A program made the translations under genes and the position numbers. Shown in pieces: positions 8,271 through 16,960 of a DNA stretch of 64,000 nucleotides. The notes beneath the pieces are model-generated. The model did not search any database. It was not told the DNA's origin and was given only the letters and a program-made list of their open reading frames with translations. The DNA lies in contig NZ_AP024655.1 in the NCBI RefSeq assembly GCF_019977355.1, forward strand, positions 930,001-994,000, written 5' to 3'. Every line of letters starts with the position of its first letter. Position 1 is the first letter of the stretch. The stretch is from Arthrobacter sp. NicSoilB8 (lineage in GTDB: Bacteria > Actinomycetota > Actinomycetes > Actinomycetales > Micrococcaceae).

Positions 8271-9182
8271 ATGACTGAGAACAAACTCATCATCGGCACC
8301 GCGCCGGACTCCTGGGGCGTCTGGTTCCCGGATGACCCCCAGCAGACCCCCTGGGAACGCTTCCTCGACGAGGTCGCCGAATCCGGCTACAAGTGGATCG
8401 AACTTGGCCCCTACGGTTACCTCCCCACCGATCCGGCCCGCCTGGCCGAAGAGCTCAAGCAGCGCGACCTGAAGATCTCGGCCGGAACGGTTTTCACCGC
8501 TTTCCACCGCGGGGCCCACCAGTACGACGAGGCCTGGGAGCCGGCCCGCAAGGTCGCCGAACTCACCGCCGCGATGGGAGGCGAGCACATCGTGGTCATC
8601 CCGGCAATGTGGCGCGACGACGTCACCGGCGAGGCCGTGGAGAGCGGCGAGCTGACCGAGAAGGCGTGGAGCGACCTCTTCGCCGGCCACAACCGCATGG
8701 GCAAGACCCTCCTGGAGGACTTCGGCCTGAAGCAGCAGTTCCACTCGCACGCAGACTCCCACGTCGGCGCGCAGGAGGACATTGAAACCCTGCTCGCCGC
8801 CACGGACCCCAAGTACCTGAACCTGTGCCTGGACACCGGTCACGCCGAATACTGCGGGGCCTCCAGCCTCGATCTGATCAAGAACTACCCGGACCGGATC
8901 GGCTACCTGCACCTCAAGCAGATCAACCCGGACATCCTCAAGAAGGTCAACGAGGAAAACATGACGTGGGCCGCCGCCAACCTGGCCGGCGTGATGACCG
9001 AGCCGCCGAACGGCCTGCCGGACCTGCGCGCCGTCATCGAAGCCGTCGAGGCGCTCAACCGGCCGATCTTTGGCATTGTGGAACAGGACATGTACCCCGT
9101 GGCCTTCGACGTCCCGATGCCGATCGCCAAGCGCACCCGCAACTACCTGCTCTCCTGCGGCTCCCGCACCGCCGTCAACTAG
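8271..9182 (+). CDS. iolE: Inosose dehydratase-like TIM-barrel protein
   Basis: A 303-residue xylose-isomerase-like TIM barrel, the actinobacterial form of 2-keto-myo-inositol (inosose) dehydratase. It removes water from inosose to give the trihydroxycyclohexanedione that IolD opens. Characteristic pieces are IGTAPDSWGVWFPDDP at the start, FHSHADSHVG, LDTGHAEYCG and FGIVEQDMYP, which carry the metal-binding His, Asp and Glu residues of the fold. AAGGA precedes the ATG. It is followed after 16 bases by iolG. The specific activity is inferred from strong operon context, and related isomerase/epimerase functions cannot be excluded. Confidence 0.88.
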   Translation: MTENKLIIGTAPDSWGVWFPDDPQQTPWERFLDEVAESGYKWIELGPYGYLPTDPARLAEELKQRDLKISAGTVFTAFHRGAHQYDEAWEPARKVAELTAAMGGEHIVVIPAMWRDDVTGEAVESGELTEKAWSDLFAGHNRMGKTLLEDFGLKQQFHSHADSHVGAQEDIETLLAATDPKYLNLCLDTGHAEYCGASSLDLIKNYPDRIGYLHLKQINPDILKKVNEENMTWAAANLAGVMTEPPNGLPDLRAVIEAVEALNRPIFGIVEQDMYPVAFDVPMPIAKRTRNYLLSCGSRTAVN

Positions 9183-9198
9183 AACTGAGGACAAGATC

Positions 9199-10212
9199 AT
9201 GACCAAGACCCTCCGCGTTGCTGTCATCGGCGCCGGCCGTATGGGCGCAGACCACATCCAGCGGCTCAACACCCGCATCCACGGAGCCGAAGTTGCCGCC
9301 GTCGTCGACGTCGACCTCGCCCGTGCCCAGGCCGCCATCGAAGGCATCCCGGGCGCCGTCGCCCTCGCCGACGCCGAGGAAGCCCTCAACAACGGCGACG
9401 TCAACGCCGTGCTGATCGCCACCCCCGGTTTCCTGCACGAGGACATCCTGCTCAAGGCGATTGCCAAGGACATCCCGATCCTCTGCGAGAAGCCGCTCAC
9501 CCCGGATGCCGAATCCTCCTGGAAGATTGTCGAGGCCGAGCAGAAGCTGGGCCACAAGCGCATCCAGGTCGGCTTCATGCGCCGTTTCGACGCCGAATAC
9601 GCCGCCCTGGGCAAGATCATCCGCGACTCCGAACTCGGTGAGCTGCTCATGCTGCACCACCAGCACCGGAACCCCACCACCCCGGCGGGCTTCACCAACG
9701 AGATGCTGATCAACGACTCCGTGGTCCACGAATTCGACGCCATCCGCTACTTCACGGGCGAGGAAATCACCTCGGTCCAGGTCCGCCTCGGCAAAGCCAC
9801 GCGGAACGCGCCGGCCGGACAGCACGACCCGCAGCACGTCCTGATCGAGACCGAGTCCGGCGTGCTGGCCGACGTCGAGATCTACGTCAACGCGAAGTTC
9901 GGCTACGAAGTGGCCACCCAGGCCTCCTTCGAAGACGGCATTGTCAGCATCGGCGGGGACAAGGGCCCGTACACCCGCAGCAACGGCCACTGGGGCGGCA
10001 ACGTCACGCCCGGCTTCGAGGAACGTTTCGGGGCGGCGTACGACGTCGAAATCCAGTCATGGGTCGACGCGGCCCTTCGCGACGAGATCGGCGGCCCCAC
10101 CGCCTGGGACGGCTACGCCACGGCCGCCTGCTGCGAGGCCGGCGTCGAGGCGCAGAAGAATGGCGAAAAGGTCGCCGTGAAGCTCAACGCCAAGCCCGCC
10201 CTCTACCGCTAG
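9199..10212 (+). CDS. iolG: Inositol 2-dehydrogenase
   Basis: A Gfo/Idh/MocA-family oxidoreductase of 337 residues that oxidises myo-inositol at C2 with NAD. The N-terminal Rossmann motif is VIGAGRMGADH. The catalytic triad expected for inositol dehydrogenases is visible as Lys98 (CEKPLTP), Asp173 and His177 (NDSVVHEFDAIRY). The ATG at 9199 follows GAGGACAAG. The upstream extension of the frame is a shadow of iolE. A second paralogue lies at 20071-21105. A strong hairpin follows the stop. Confidence 0.93.
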   Translation: MTKTLRVAVIGAGRMGADHIQRLNTRIHGAEVAAVVDVDLARAQAAIEGIPGAVALADAEEALNNGDVNAVLIATPGFLHEDILLKAIAKDIPILCEKPLTPDAESSWKIVEAEQKLGHKRIQVGFMRRFDAEYAALGKIIRDSELGELLMLHHQHRNPTTPAGFTNEMLINDSVVHEFDAIRYFTGEEITSVQVRLGKATRNAPAGQHDPQHVLIETESGVLADVEIYVNAKFGYEVATQASFEDGIVSIGGDKGPYTRSNGHWGGNVTPGFEERFGAAYDVEIQSWVDAALRDEIGGPTAWDGYATAACCEAGVEAQKNGEKVAVKLNAKPALYR

Positions 10213-10219
10213 AAACTCT

Positions 10220-10267
10220 GCCGGCCGGCGCCCCTCTTCTACCGCAAAGTACGGGGCGCCGGCCGGC
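10220..10267 (+). terminator. GC-rich hairpin between iolG and the IolH-like gene
   Basis: Perfect 15-base arms GCCGGCCGGCGCCCC (10220-10234) and complement (10253-10267) enclose an 18-base loop. No U-run follows, so it may act as a partial terminator or RNA-stability element rather than a full stop, since the next gene follows 35 bases later in the same direction. Confidence 0.6.
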
Positions 10268-10302
10268 TGCACGCCCACCAGATCCACAATGGAGTGTTCA
10301 CC

Positions 10303-11178
10303 GTGAAAATCGCCCTTGACCCCACGCCGTTCCACCACAGCCGCGGACTCCTGGAGTTCCCGCGCGTTGTTGCCGACCTCGGCTACAAGTACATGCAGAT
10401 GACCCCGCATGCCGATTTCATTCCCTTCTACAACCACCCGAAGGCCGACGACGAGCTGGTGGGCCAGCTCAGCAAGGCCTGCAAGGACGCGGGAATCGAA
10501 ATCGCCTCGGTGCTGCCCGTGCTGCGCTGGTCCGGACCGGACGAGGATGCCCGCGAAGCCGCCGTCCGCTACTGGAAGCGCGCCATCCAGATCACTGTGG
10601 ACCTGGGCGTCAGCACCATGAACACCGAGTTCTCCGGCCGGCCGGAGAAGGCCGAGGAATCCGAGCGCGCCTTCTACCGCTCCATGGAGGAATTGCTCCC
10701 GATCATCGAGCGGGAGGGGATCGACCTGCTGATCGATCCGCACCCGGACGACTTCGTCGAGGAGGGCCTGGCCGCGATCCGGGTGATCCGCGGACTGAAC
10801 TCGAAGAATGTGGGCCTGGTCTACGTGGCCTCGCACAGCTTCCACATGAAGAACGAACCGCTGGAGATCATGCGGGCCGCGGGGGACAAGCTGCGCCTGG
10901 TCCACGTCGCCGACACCATGGACCACCACGCCTCACACGGCCTGCGCTACATCACCAACCCGCCGGGCAACCCCGTCCGCGTGCACCAGCACCTGAAGAT
11001 CGGCGACGGCGACGTCAACTGGGACGAGTTCTTCGGCGGACTCAAGGAAATCGGCTTCCTGGACCGCGAGGACACAGTGATGGTCTCCAGCGTCTTCGCC
11101 GAGGACGACAACGCCGCGGAAGTCTCCCGCTACCAGCTGGAGACGATGACGCAGCGCATCGAGAAGGCGAGCCTATGA
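10303..11178 (+). CDS. IolH-like sugar phosphate isomerase/epimerase
   Basis: A 291-residue xylose-isomerase-like TIM-barrel protein. The start is set at the GTG 10303 (Met-Lys-Ile-Ala-Leu-Asp) because GGAG at 10291-10294 lies eight bases upstream. A GTG three codons earlier is too close to that site. Segments [23 protein letters not shown] and [15 protein letters not shown] carry the likely metal ligands. IolH proteins accompany inositol operons and their exact reaction is not settled. One possibility is the inosose epimerase step, as for IolI. Its stop overlaps the start of iolT by four bases, so the two are coupled. Confidence 0.82.
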   Translation: MKIALDPTPFHHSRGLLEFPRVVADLGYKYMQMTPHADFIPFYNHPKADDELVGQLSKACKDAGIEIASVLPVLRWSGPDEDAREAAVRYWKRAIQITVDLGVSTMNTEFSGRPEKAEESERAFYRSMEELLPIIEREGIDLLIDPHPDDFVEEGLAAIRVIRGLNSKNVGLVYVASHSFHMKNEPLEIMRAAGDKLRLVHVADTMDHHASHGLRYITNPPGNPVRVHQHLKIGDGDVNWDEFFGGLKEIGFLDREDTVMVSSVFAEDDNAAEVSRYQLETMTQRIEKASL

Positions 11179-12692
11179 CGAAGTCCGACGGCACACTGAC
11201 GAACTCAGCTTCGGACTCCACGTTCGAATCAACGGCCGACTCCTCCGCCGACTCCGACGTCCGGGAAGCCGCGCTCCAGGAACCCGCGGCCCGGGCCGCG
11301 GGCCGCGCCTCGAATCCCAAGGGTTTCATGCGGCGCGTGGCGCTCTTCTCCACGTTTGGCGGCCTCCTCTTCGGCTATGACACCGGCGTCATCAACGGCG
11401 CCCTGCCGTTTATGCAGCGGGACCTCGGCCTCACCCCGCTGACCGAGGGGCTCGTGACCTCCACCCTGCTCTTCGGCGCGGCGTTCGGCGCGATCTCGGC
11501 GGGCCGGCTGTCGGACCGCTTCGGCCGGCGCAGGACCATCATGGGGCTCGCGTTGATCTTCGCGGTGGCCACGATCGCCTGCTCCGTCTCGCCCAGCACC
11601 GAGATGCTCATCGCGTCCCGCACCCTGCTGGGCCTGGCCGTCGGCGGGGCATCGGTGATCGTCCCGGTCTACCTCGCCGAAATGTCCCCGGCAGCCCAGC
11701 GCGGCCGGATCGTGACGCAGAACGAGCTCATGATCGTCACGGGACAGTTCCTGGCCTTCACGTTCAACGCCGTCCTGGGCAACGCCTTCCCGGAGGCCTC
11801 CCACGTGTGGCGGTGGATGCTCGTTATTGCCACGCTGCCCGCCGTCATCCTGTGGTTCGGCATGCTGCTGCTGCCCGAAAGCCCCCGCTGGCTGGCGTCG
11901 GCCGGCCGCTTCGGCGAGGTCCTGGACGTGCTGCGCCGGACACGCGCCACGGAGGACATTTCCACCGAGTTCGACGAGGTCCGGCAGGCCGCCCGGGAAG
12001 ACTACCAATCCAAGCTCGGCACCGTCCGCGACCTCACTGTTCCGTGGATCCGGCGCATCTTCGTCGTCGGGCTGGGCTTGGCCGTGATCAACCAGATCAG
12101 CGGCGTCAACGCCATCATGTACTACGGCACCTCCATCCTCTCCAGCTCGGGCTTCGGCGACCAGGGCGCCCTCATCGCCAACGTCGTCAACGGCGTCACC
12201 TCGGTGGTCGCCGTCGTCGTCGGGATGTCCCTCATGTCGCGGTTGCCGCGCAAGTCCATGCTGGTCGCCGGCCTGATCGGAACGTCATCGTCCCTGCTGG
12301 CCATCGGCATCATTTCCATGGTCATCCCGGAGAGCACGCTCCGCGGCTACCTTGTGCTGCTGTTCATGGTGACGTTCCTGGCCTCGATGCAGTCCTGCAT
12401 TGGCACAGTGACGTGGCTGACGATGGCCGAAATCTTCCCGCTGCATGTCCGCGGGATTGGCATGGGCATCTGTGTCTTCGTGCTGTGGATGATCAACTTC
12501 CTGATCGGGTTCTTCTTCCCGCAGATGGTGTCCTGGATTGGCGTCTCGGTGACATTCTTCATCTTCGTCGCGATCCAGCTGGCAGCCATCGTCTGGGTCC
12601 AGCGCGTGGTTCCGGAGACCCAGGGCAAGAGCCTGGAGGATTTGGAGCACTTCTTCAAGCAGGCGGCCGTCAAGCAGCCCGCCACCCTATAG
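11175..12692 (+). CDS. iolT: MFS sugar porter, probable myo-inositol transporter
   Basis: A 505-residue proton-linked sugar porter with twelve predicted membrane segments. The first follows a roughly 50-residue Ser/Ala-rich cytoplasmic tail. Family signatures are [13 protein letters not shown] in helix 1, [11 protein letters not shown] in the loop between helices 2 and 3, [12 protein letters not shown] in the central loop, [13 protein letters not shown] in helix 7, and [12 protein letters not shown] at the C-terminus. Placement behind the coupled IolH-like gene points to inositol import. A second import route, the ABC system, is present at 16.9-20 kb. The gene ends the rightward iol run. Confidence 0.93.
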   Translation: MTKSDGTLTNSASDSTFESTADSSADSDVREAALQEPAARAAGRASNPKGFMRRVALFSTFGGLLFGYDTGVINGALPFMQRDLGLTPLTEGLVTSTLLFGAAFGAISAGRLSDRFGRRRTIMGLALIFAVATIACSVSPSTEMLIASRTLLGLAVGGASVIVPVYLAEMSPAAQRGRIVTQNELMIVTGQFLAFTFNAVLGNAFPEASHVWRWMLVIATLPAVILWFGMLLLPESPRWLASAGRFGEVLDVLRRTRATEDISTEFDEVRQAAREDYQSKLGTVRDLTVPWIRRIFVVGLGLAVINQISGVNAIMYYGTSILSSSGFGDQGALIANVVNGVTSVVAVVVGMSLMSRLPRKSMLVAGLIGTSSSLLAIGIISMVIPESTLRGYLVLLFMVTFLASMQSCIGTVTWLTMAEIFPLHVRGIGMGICVFVLWMINFLIGFFFPQMVSWIGVSVTFFIFVAIQLAAIVWVQRVVPETQGKSLEDLEHFFKQAAVKQPATL

Positions 12693-12738
12693 CCCCACAA
12701 GCAGACAGCCACACAAGCAGACAGCCCCGCCCCGGGCA

Positions 12739-12804
12739 CCCAACTGACTCGCAGCAGGGGCCGTTATGAGCCCTCATAACGGCCCCTGCTGCGAGTCAGT
12801 TGGG
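12739..12804. repeat. Long perfect inverted repeat (32-base arms, 2-base loop)
   Basis: The left arm spans 12739-12770 and the right arm 12773-12804. They are exact complements separated only by CC. The element lies between the convergent iolT and MarR genes and could terminate both. Its perfection and near absence of a loop are unusual for a terminator, and no U-run is present. Confidence 0.8.
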
Positions 12805-12846
12805 CCTTGGGGCGGGGCTTCCTGCGGTGGCTTCTGAAGTGTCGCG

Positions 12847-13296
12847 CTAGACCCGGGCGTGCAGCCGGGGGAGGGCGTCGACCAACGGGGCCAGTTCCGG
12901 GACTTCCTGGGCCTCGGCGAGCGCCCGCTCCAGCGTGGCGTCGTGAACGGGTCTGGTCTGCTCGAGAAGTGCGATGCCGCTGGGCGTGAGCTCGGTGTAT
13001 ATCCCGCGGCGGTCATCCGCGCAGAGGATCCGGGTCAACAGCCCGCGGTCCTCGAGCCGGTTGACCAGACGCGTGGTGGCGCTCGCGCTCAATGCCGTGG
13101 CGCGGGCCAGCTGCTGCATCCGCATGTGCCAGCCGTCCTGCCGGCTCAGCGCGTCCAGCACGGTGTACTCCACGACGGAGAGCTGGGCCTCGGCCTGCAG
13201 GGAACGCTCCAGCTCTGCCTCGATCAGCCCGTGCAGGGCCGCCAGGGTCCGCCACCCTTGCGCCCGGACCTCGACGGCGTCGTCCTTGATGCCCAT
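12847..13296 (-). CDS. MarR-family transcriptional regulator
   Basis: A 149-residue winged-helix regulator of the MarR family. The core runs from LSVVEYTVLDALSRQ through LARATALSASATTRLVNRLEDRGLLTR to the wing ADDRRGIYTELTPSG. The ATG at 13296 is preferred because GAAGGGA lies eight bases upstream. The open frame continues to 13407 without support. It is divergent from an MFS efflux gene at 13462 and most likely controls it. Direct repeats in the gap are probable binding sites. No link with inositol is evident even though it sits inside the iol region. Confidence 0.9.
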   Translation of the reverse strand: MGIKDDAVEVRAQGWRTLAALHGLIEAELERSLQAEAQLSVVEYTVLDALSRQDGWHMRMQQLARATALSASATTRLVNRLEDRGLLTRILCADDRRGIYTELTPSGIALLEQTRPVHDATLERALAEAQEVPELAPLVDALPRLHARV

Positions 13297-13358
13297 CTGG
13301 TAATTCCCTTCAACTCGCGTGCCCGGCGAGGGTGCTGCCGGACACATCAAATAATAGT

Positions 13359-13427
13359 TGCTTGCGCGCCATATCTGCTTGTGCAACAATAAATAACGCG
13401 TCTGCAACTACTAGCTTACGCGCCATA
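13359..13427. promoter_or_regulatory. Probable MarR operator region
   Basis: TGCTTGCGCGCCATA (13359-13373) and AGCTTACGCGCCATA (13413-13427) are near-identical direct repeats 54 bases apart. Between them lies the small palindrome TTGTGCAACAA (13379-13389). The block sits in the divergent gap between the MarR and MFS genes and probably controls both. Confidence 0.5.
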
Positions 13428-13461
13428 CCCCCTTCCGTACAGCTTTGTAAGGAGCACCTCC

Positions 13462-14691
13462 ATGCCTGTTGGCCTGATAGCCCTCGCCCTTGGCGGGTTC
13501 GGCATCGGACTCACCGAGTTCGTCATTATGGGTCTGCTGCCGCAAGTGGCCGCAGACTTCCACGTCACCGAGGCCACTGCGGGCTGGCTCATCTCCGGCT
13601 ACGCGCTCGCCGTCGTTGTCGGGGCACTGGGCCTCACCGCTGCCGTAACGCGCTTCGAGCGCAAGCCCGTGCTGGCCGTGCTGATGATGCTCTTCATTGC
13701 CGGCAACCTCGTCTCGGCGCTTGCACCGGATTACTCGATCATGATGATCGGCCGGATCATCGCCGCGCTGGCGCATGGTGCCTTCTTCGGTATCGGCGCC
13801 GTGGTGGCCGCCAGCATGGTGGCGCCGAACAAGAAGGCCGGCGCGATCGCGATCATGTTCACCGGCCTCACGGCGGCGAATGTGCTGGGCGTCCCGTTCG
13901 GGACCATGCTGGGCCAGGCTGCGGGCTGGCGCTCCACGTTCTGGGCGATCACGGTGATCGGCGTCCTCGCCCTGGCCGGCATCCTAACGCTGGTCCCCAA
14001 AACAGAGTCAGGGGACGCCGCCGCGGGTTCTGCCTCTGGCGGCCTGCGCGGCGAGCTCCGGGCCTTCCGGTCCGGGCAGGTCTGGCTCTCTATCCTGGTC
14101 ACTATCCTCGGCTACGGCGGCATGTTCGGCGCCTTCACCTACATTGCGTTCACCCTGACCGAGGTCACAGGCTTCTCCGCCACCACGGTCCCGTGGCTGC
14201 TGATCCTCTTCGGCGTCGGACTCTTCGTCGGCAACACGATCGGCGGCAAGGCAGCCGACAAGAACGTGGACCGCACCCTGCTCGTGGTGCTCGCCGTCCT
14301 GGTGGTGGTGCTCGTGGTGTTCGCCCTGACCGCCGGCAACCAGCCGATGACCATCGCCTCCATGGTGCTCCTGGGCGGTTTCGGCTTCGCCACCGTTCCC
14401 GGGCTGCAGATGCGCGTCATGAAGTATGCCAGCAGCGCGCCCACCCTGGCCTCCGGCGCCAATATCGGCGCCTTCAACGTAGGCAACGCCCTGGGGGCAT
14501 GGATGGGCGGCGTCACCATCACCGCCGGCCTCGGCTACACCTCGCCGATCTGGGCCGGCGCCGGAATTACCCTGCTGGGCCTGGCGGTGATGGCGTTCGC
14601 GGCAGCCGCTGCCAGGAAGCACGACGCCGGACGGCCGGCCGACGTCGAGAGTTCCACGACGGATTCCGAGACTGAGCTGCAGCCGGCCTAA
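13462..14691 (+). CDS. MFS transporter, DHA1/AraJ-type efflux protein
   Basis: A 409-residue major facilitator protein with twelve predicted helices and no large soluble domain. The opening LIALALGGFGIGLTEFVIMGLLPQVA and MIGRIIAALAHGAFFGIGAVVAASM are typical of the arabinose-efflux (AraJ/YdhP) type DHA1 permeases. AAGGAG sits just before the ATG at 13462. It is divergent from the MarR gene and is probably repressed by it. The exported compound is unknown. The pair interrupts the inositol region between iolT and iolB. Confidence 0.88.
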   Translation: MPVGLIALALGGFGIGLTEFVIMGLLPQVAADFHVTEATAGWLISGYALAVVVGALGLTAAVTRFERKPVLAVLMMLFIAGNLVSALAPDYSIMMIGRIIAALAHGAFFGIGAVVAASMVAPNKKAGAIAIMFTGLTAANVLGVPFGTMLGQAAGWRSTFWAITVIGVLALAGILTLVPKTESGDAAAGSASGGLRGELRAFRSGQVWLSILVTILGYGGMFGAFTYIAFTLTEVTGFSATTVPWLLILFGVGLFVGNTIGGKAADKNVDRTLLVVLAVLVVVLVVFALTAGNQPMTIASMVLLGGFGFATVPGLQMRVMKYASSAPTLASGANIGAFNVGNALGAWMGGVTITAGLGYTSPIWAGAGITLLGLAVMAFAAAAARKHDAGRPADVESSTTDSETELQPA

Positions 14692-14798
14692 CGGCCCGGC
14701 CGAAGCCGAGCTGAAGCCGGTCCAGCTGAAGCTGACCCGGCCGTAGCCGGGCCGGCGGTGGCCGCCTACTCGGCCGCCCTCGCGTCACTCCGCGGCAT

Positions 14799-15695
14799 CT
14801 ACCGGCCGAACGGCAGCCGCGGGTCCAGGTCCTTGCCCTCCCACGTCTGGCGGATCCAGCCGTGGTGCGGGTCGTCGCTGATGAGCCACTCGCGGACCGG
14901 GCCCGGGCCGGCCATGACATTGAGGTAGTACAAGTCGTAACCGGGGGCGGCCATGGCCGGCCCGTGCCAGCCGTAGGGCACCAGGATGACGTCGCCGGTC
15001 CGGACTTCGGCCGCGACGTCGATGGGCCGCTCGTCGGAGGCATAGACGCGCTGGTAGCCGATGGCGTCGTCGGCGCCGGGGCGCGCGGGCGCCCCGGGAG
15101 TGACCCGGGTTTCGAAGTAGTAGATCTCCTCGAGGTTGGTCTCGCCGTCCTTTTCCTCATCGTGCTTGTGCGGGGGATAGGAGGACCAGTTGCCGCCCGG
15201 GGTGAGGACCTCGCAGACGATGAAGCGGTCCGCTTCGAGCGCGGCGGGGGTGCCGAAATTGTGGACCTGGCGGGAGCAGTTGCCCGCCCCGCGCAGCTCC
15301 ACCGGCGTCTCGGCGGCCGTGATGAGGCGCGTCGGGTAGGAGGCCTTGGCCGGGGCGGTGGCTACCGCCACCCGTCCGCCGTCGGCCGAGGTGATGGTGA
15401 CAGCTTTGCCGGTTCCCGTGTAGAGCACATCGCTGGGGCCGCTGAAGACGTTGTCCCGGCCGGCCAGGGGATAATCCTGTCCGTCCACCGTTGCCACGAA
15501 GGAGCCGTTGAGCGGGATCACGATGCGTTCCTCCGCCGCCGCGTCCAGTCCGACGGCGCCGCCGGCCGTCAGTGTGGCGACTTTCAGCCCGGTGTGTGCC
15601 CAGCCGTCCACCTCCAGTCCGGAATCGGAGGTTCCGATGGAAATGTCCCACTTGCCTTCGGCGGCGGTGCCGAGCGGATAGACCCAGTTGGCCAT
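14799..15695 (-). CDS. iolB: 5-deoxy-glucuronate isomerase
   Basis: A 298-residue bicupin isomerase that converts 5-deoxy-D-glucuronate to 5-dehydro-2-deoxy-D-gluconate, the step between IolD and IolC. The metal site is visible as PHKHDE (residues 175-180), followed by EIYYFE, and a second cupin motif appears as VPYGWHGPA. GAAAGGG precedes the ATG. Unlike the main operon it is read leftward, 175 bases downstream of the GntR regulator in the same direction, so the two could share a transcript. It supplies the only iolB seen in the window. Confidence 0.95.
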   Translation of the reverse strand: MANWVYPLGTAAEGKWDISIGTSDSGLEVDGWAHTGLKVATLTAGGAVGLDAAAEERIVIPLNGSFVATVDGQDYPLAGRDNVFSGPSDVLYTGTGKAVTITSADGGRVAVATAPAKASYPTRLITAAETPVELRGAGNCSRQVHNFGTPAALEADRFIVCEVLTPGGNWSSYPPHKHDEEKDGETNLEEIYYFETRVTPGAPARPGADDAIGYQRVYASDERPIDVAAEVRTGDVILVPYGWHGPAMAAPGYDLYYLNVMAGPGPVREWLISDDPHHGWIRQTWEGKDLDPRLPFGR

Positions 15696-15870
15696 GGAAG
15701 CTGCCCTTTCGTTGTCGCGCCGGAGAGCGGCGCGTGTGTGCGGAGTTGGAGCGGCGGAGCCCGTGGTTGAGCGACCGCCCGTGACCGCCTTTCTGAAGCG
15801 CCTAGATCTGAACGTTGATTACAAACGCCAATCTCGAGGCGCCCAGAATTGAGCGGTTATCTCTGATCGC

Positions 15871-16611
15871 CTATCTCTGAACGAGTGTCATCTCAAAGCT
15901 GTAGGAATCTGCCCGGTAGACGTGGTGGCCGGTTTCCACCATCCGCCCGGTGTCGTCCACGGCGGTGCGCTCCATGGTGACGAGGGCGGAGCCGGGAGTG
16001 GTTTCGAGCAGCGGTGCCTGGTAATCGTTGGCGATCATTGCGCCGATACGCTGCGAGGCAAGGCGGAAGTTCACCCCGCCGTTGCGCAGGATGCCGTAGA
16101 GACCCTGCGATGCCAGGGTCGCCTCGTCGAGGGCCGTGATGTCGTCGCGTACCCAGTTCTCCATCAAAGCCAGAGGCTTGCCGCCCACTTTCCGGAGCCG
16201 GGTGAAGTGGTAGACCTTGGCGCCGGCGGGGAGCTGCAGTGCTTTCAGGATCGCCGCGTCGGCTTCAATATGGGAGAAGCTGAGCACATCCGTGGTGGGC
16301 TTGCTGCCGTTGTTGCTGAGGTCGTCGTAGAGGCTGGAGAGTTCCAGCGGGCGGCGGACCTGGCTGGATACCACCTGGGTGCCTACGCCGCGCTTGCGGA
16401 CCAGGAGGCCGGAGCGGACGAGCTCATCCATGGCCTTGCGCATCGTGGGGCGGGAAAGGTTGAGCTGGGCGGCCAGATCGATCTCATTTTCCAGCCGGCT
16501 GCCAGGCTCGAGGAGCCCGGTGTGTATCGCAGCCTCGATACCCTGTACCACTTGGTGGTACAGGGGTACCGGGGAAGAACGGTCGATCTGCAGATTTAGT
16601 TGATTCGCCAC
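15871..16611 (-). CDS. iolR: GntR-family (HutC-type) regulator, probable inositol repressor
   Basis: A 246-residue GntR regulator with a UTRA/HutC-type effector domain. The GTG at 16611 gives MANQLNLQIDRSSPVPLYHQ, the usual HutC opening, and GGGAG lies eight bases upstream. An ATG at 16737 in the same frame is unsupported. The winged helix contains GSRLENEIDLAAQLNLSRPT and RKAMDELVRSGLLVRKRGVG. The C-terminal half has YHFTRLR and the ALVTMERT strand typical of UTRA. Its place between iolB and the inositol ABC operon, with operator-like sites upstream of it and of iolC, supports an IolR role. The symbol is assigned by context. Confidence 0.8.
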   Translation of the reverse strand: MANQLNLQIDRSSPVPLYHQVVQGIEAAIHTGLLEPGSRLENEIDLAAQLNLSRPTMRKAMDELVRSGLLVRKRGVGTQVVSSQVRRPLELSSLYDDLSNNGSKPTTDVLSFSHIEADAAILKALQLPAGAKVYHFTRLRKVGGKPLALMENWVRDDITALDEATLASQGLYGILRNGGVNFRLASQRIGAMIANDYQAPLLETTPGSALVTMERTAVDDTGRMVETGHHVYRADSYSFEMTLVQR

Positions 16612-16662
16612 GGGGCGTGCTCCCTTGTGCTCCGCGGTGGCCGAAGTGCCGGCCTGTCCGCG

Positions 16663-16696
16663 TATGTCAGGCGCATGTTCGCTTGATAGGACATAC
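16663..16696 (-). promoter_or_regulatory. Putative autoregulatory IolR sites upstream of the GntR gene
   Basis: TATGTCAG (16663-16670) and TAGGACATA (16687-16695) resemble the two halves of the TATGTCAGGACA element found before iolC and the ABC transporter, here spread apart. They lie 50-85 bases upstream of the GntR start and could allow autoregulation. The match is weaker than at the other sites. Confidence 0.4.
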
Positions 16697-16845
16697 TGCC
16701 TTTTTCTGATAGTAGCAGGGCGGCAATAGTGAGCCAAGGGCCATTGAGGGAAGCGGCGCGAGTAGGGGGCAGGTGGATGGCTTTGCGCTGGTCAAGCCCA
16801 CGAATGCGGCATTTCCATCGCGTAGCGTTACGTCAAAACATCCTA

Positions 16846-16890
16846 ATGTCAGGACAAACTATTGACATCTGTGATTGAAGTCACCATGAT
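16846..16890 (+). promoter_or_regulatory. Promoter and putative IolR operator of the ABC transporter
   Basis: ATGTCAGGACAAAC (16846-16859), then two bases, then TTGACA (16862-16867), repeats the arrangement upstream of iolC. A -10 candidate (CATGAT, 16884-16889) lies 16 bases on. The start codon is at 16961. Confidence 0.6.
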
Positions 16891-16960
16891 CGGTGGTAGA
16901 TGGCTCACAGACCGACGCGATGAAGCGGACGGCGTGGCCCGGAATCGAAGGAGATTGATC

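Noticed and set aside
15696..15870. An IolR operator upstream of iolB
   Set aside because: I searched this gap for TGTCAGGACA-like sequence and found none. iolB may depend on transcription from the GntR promoter.
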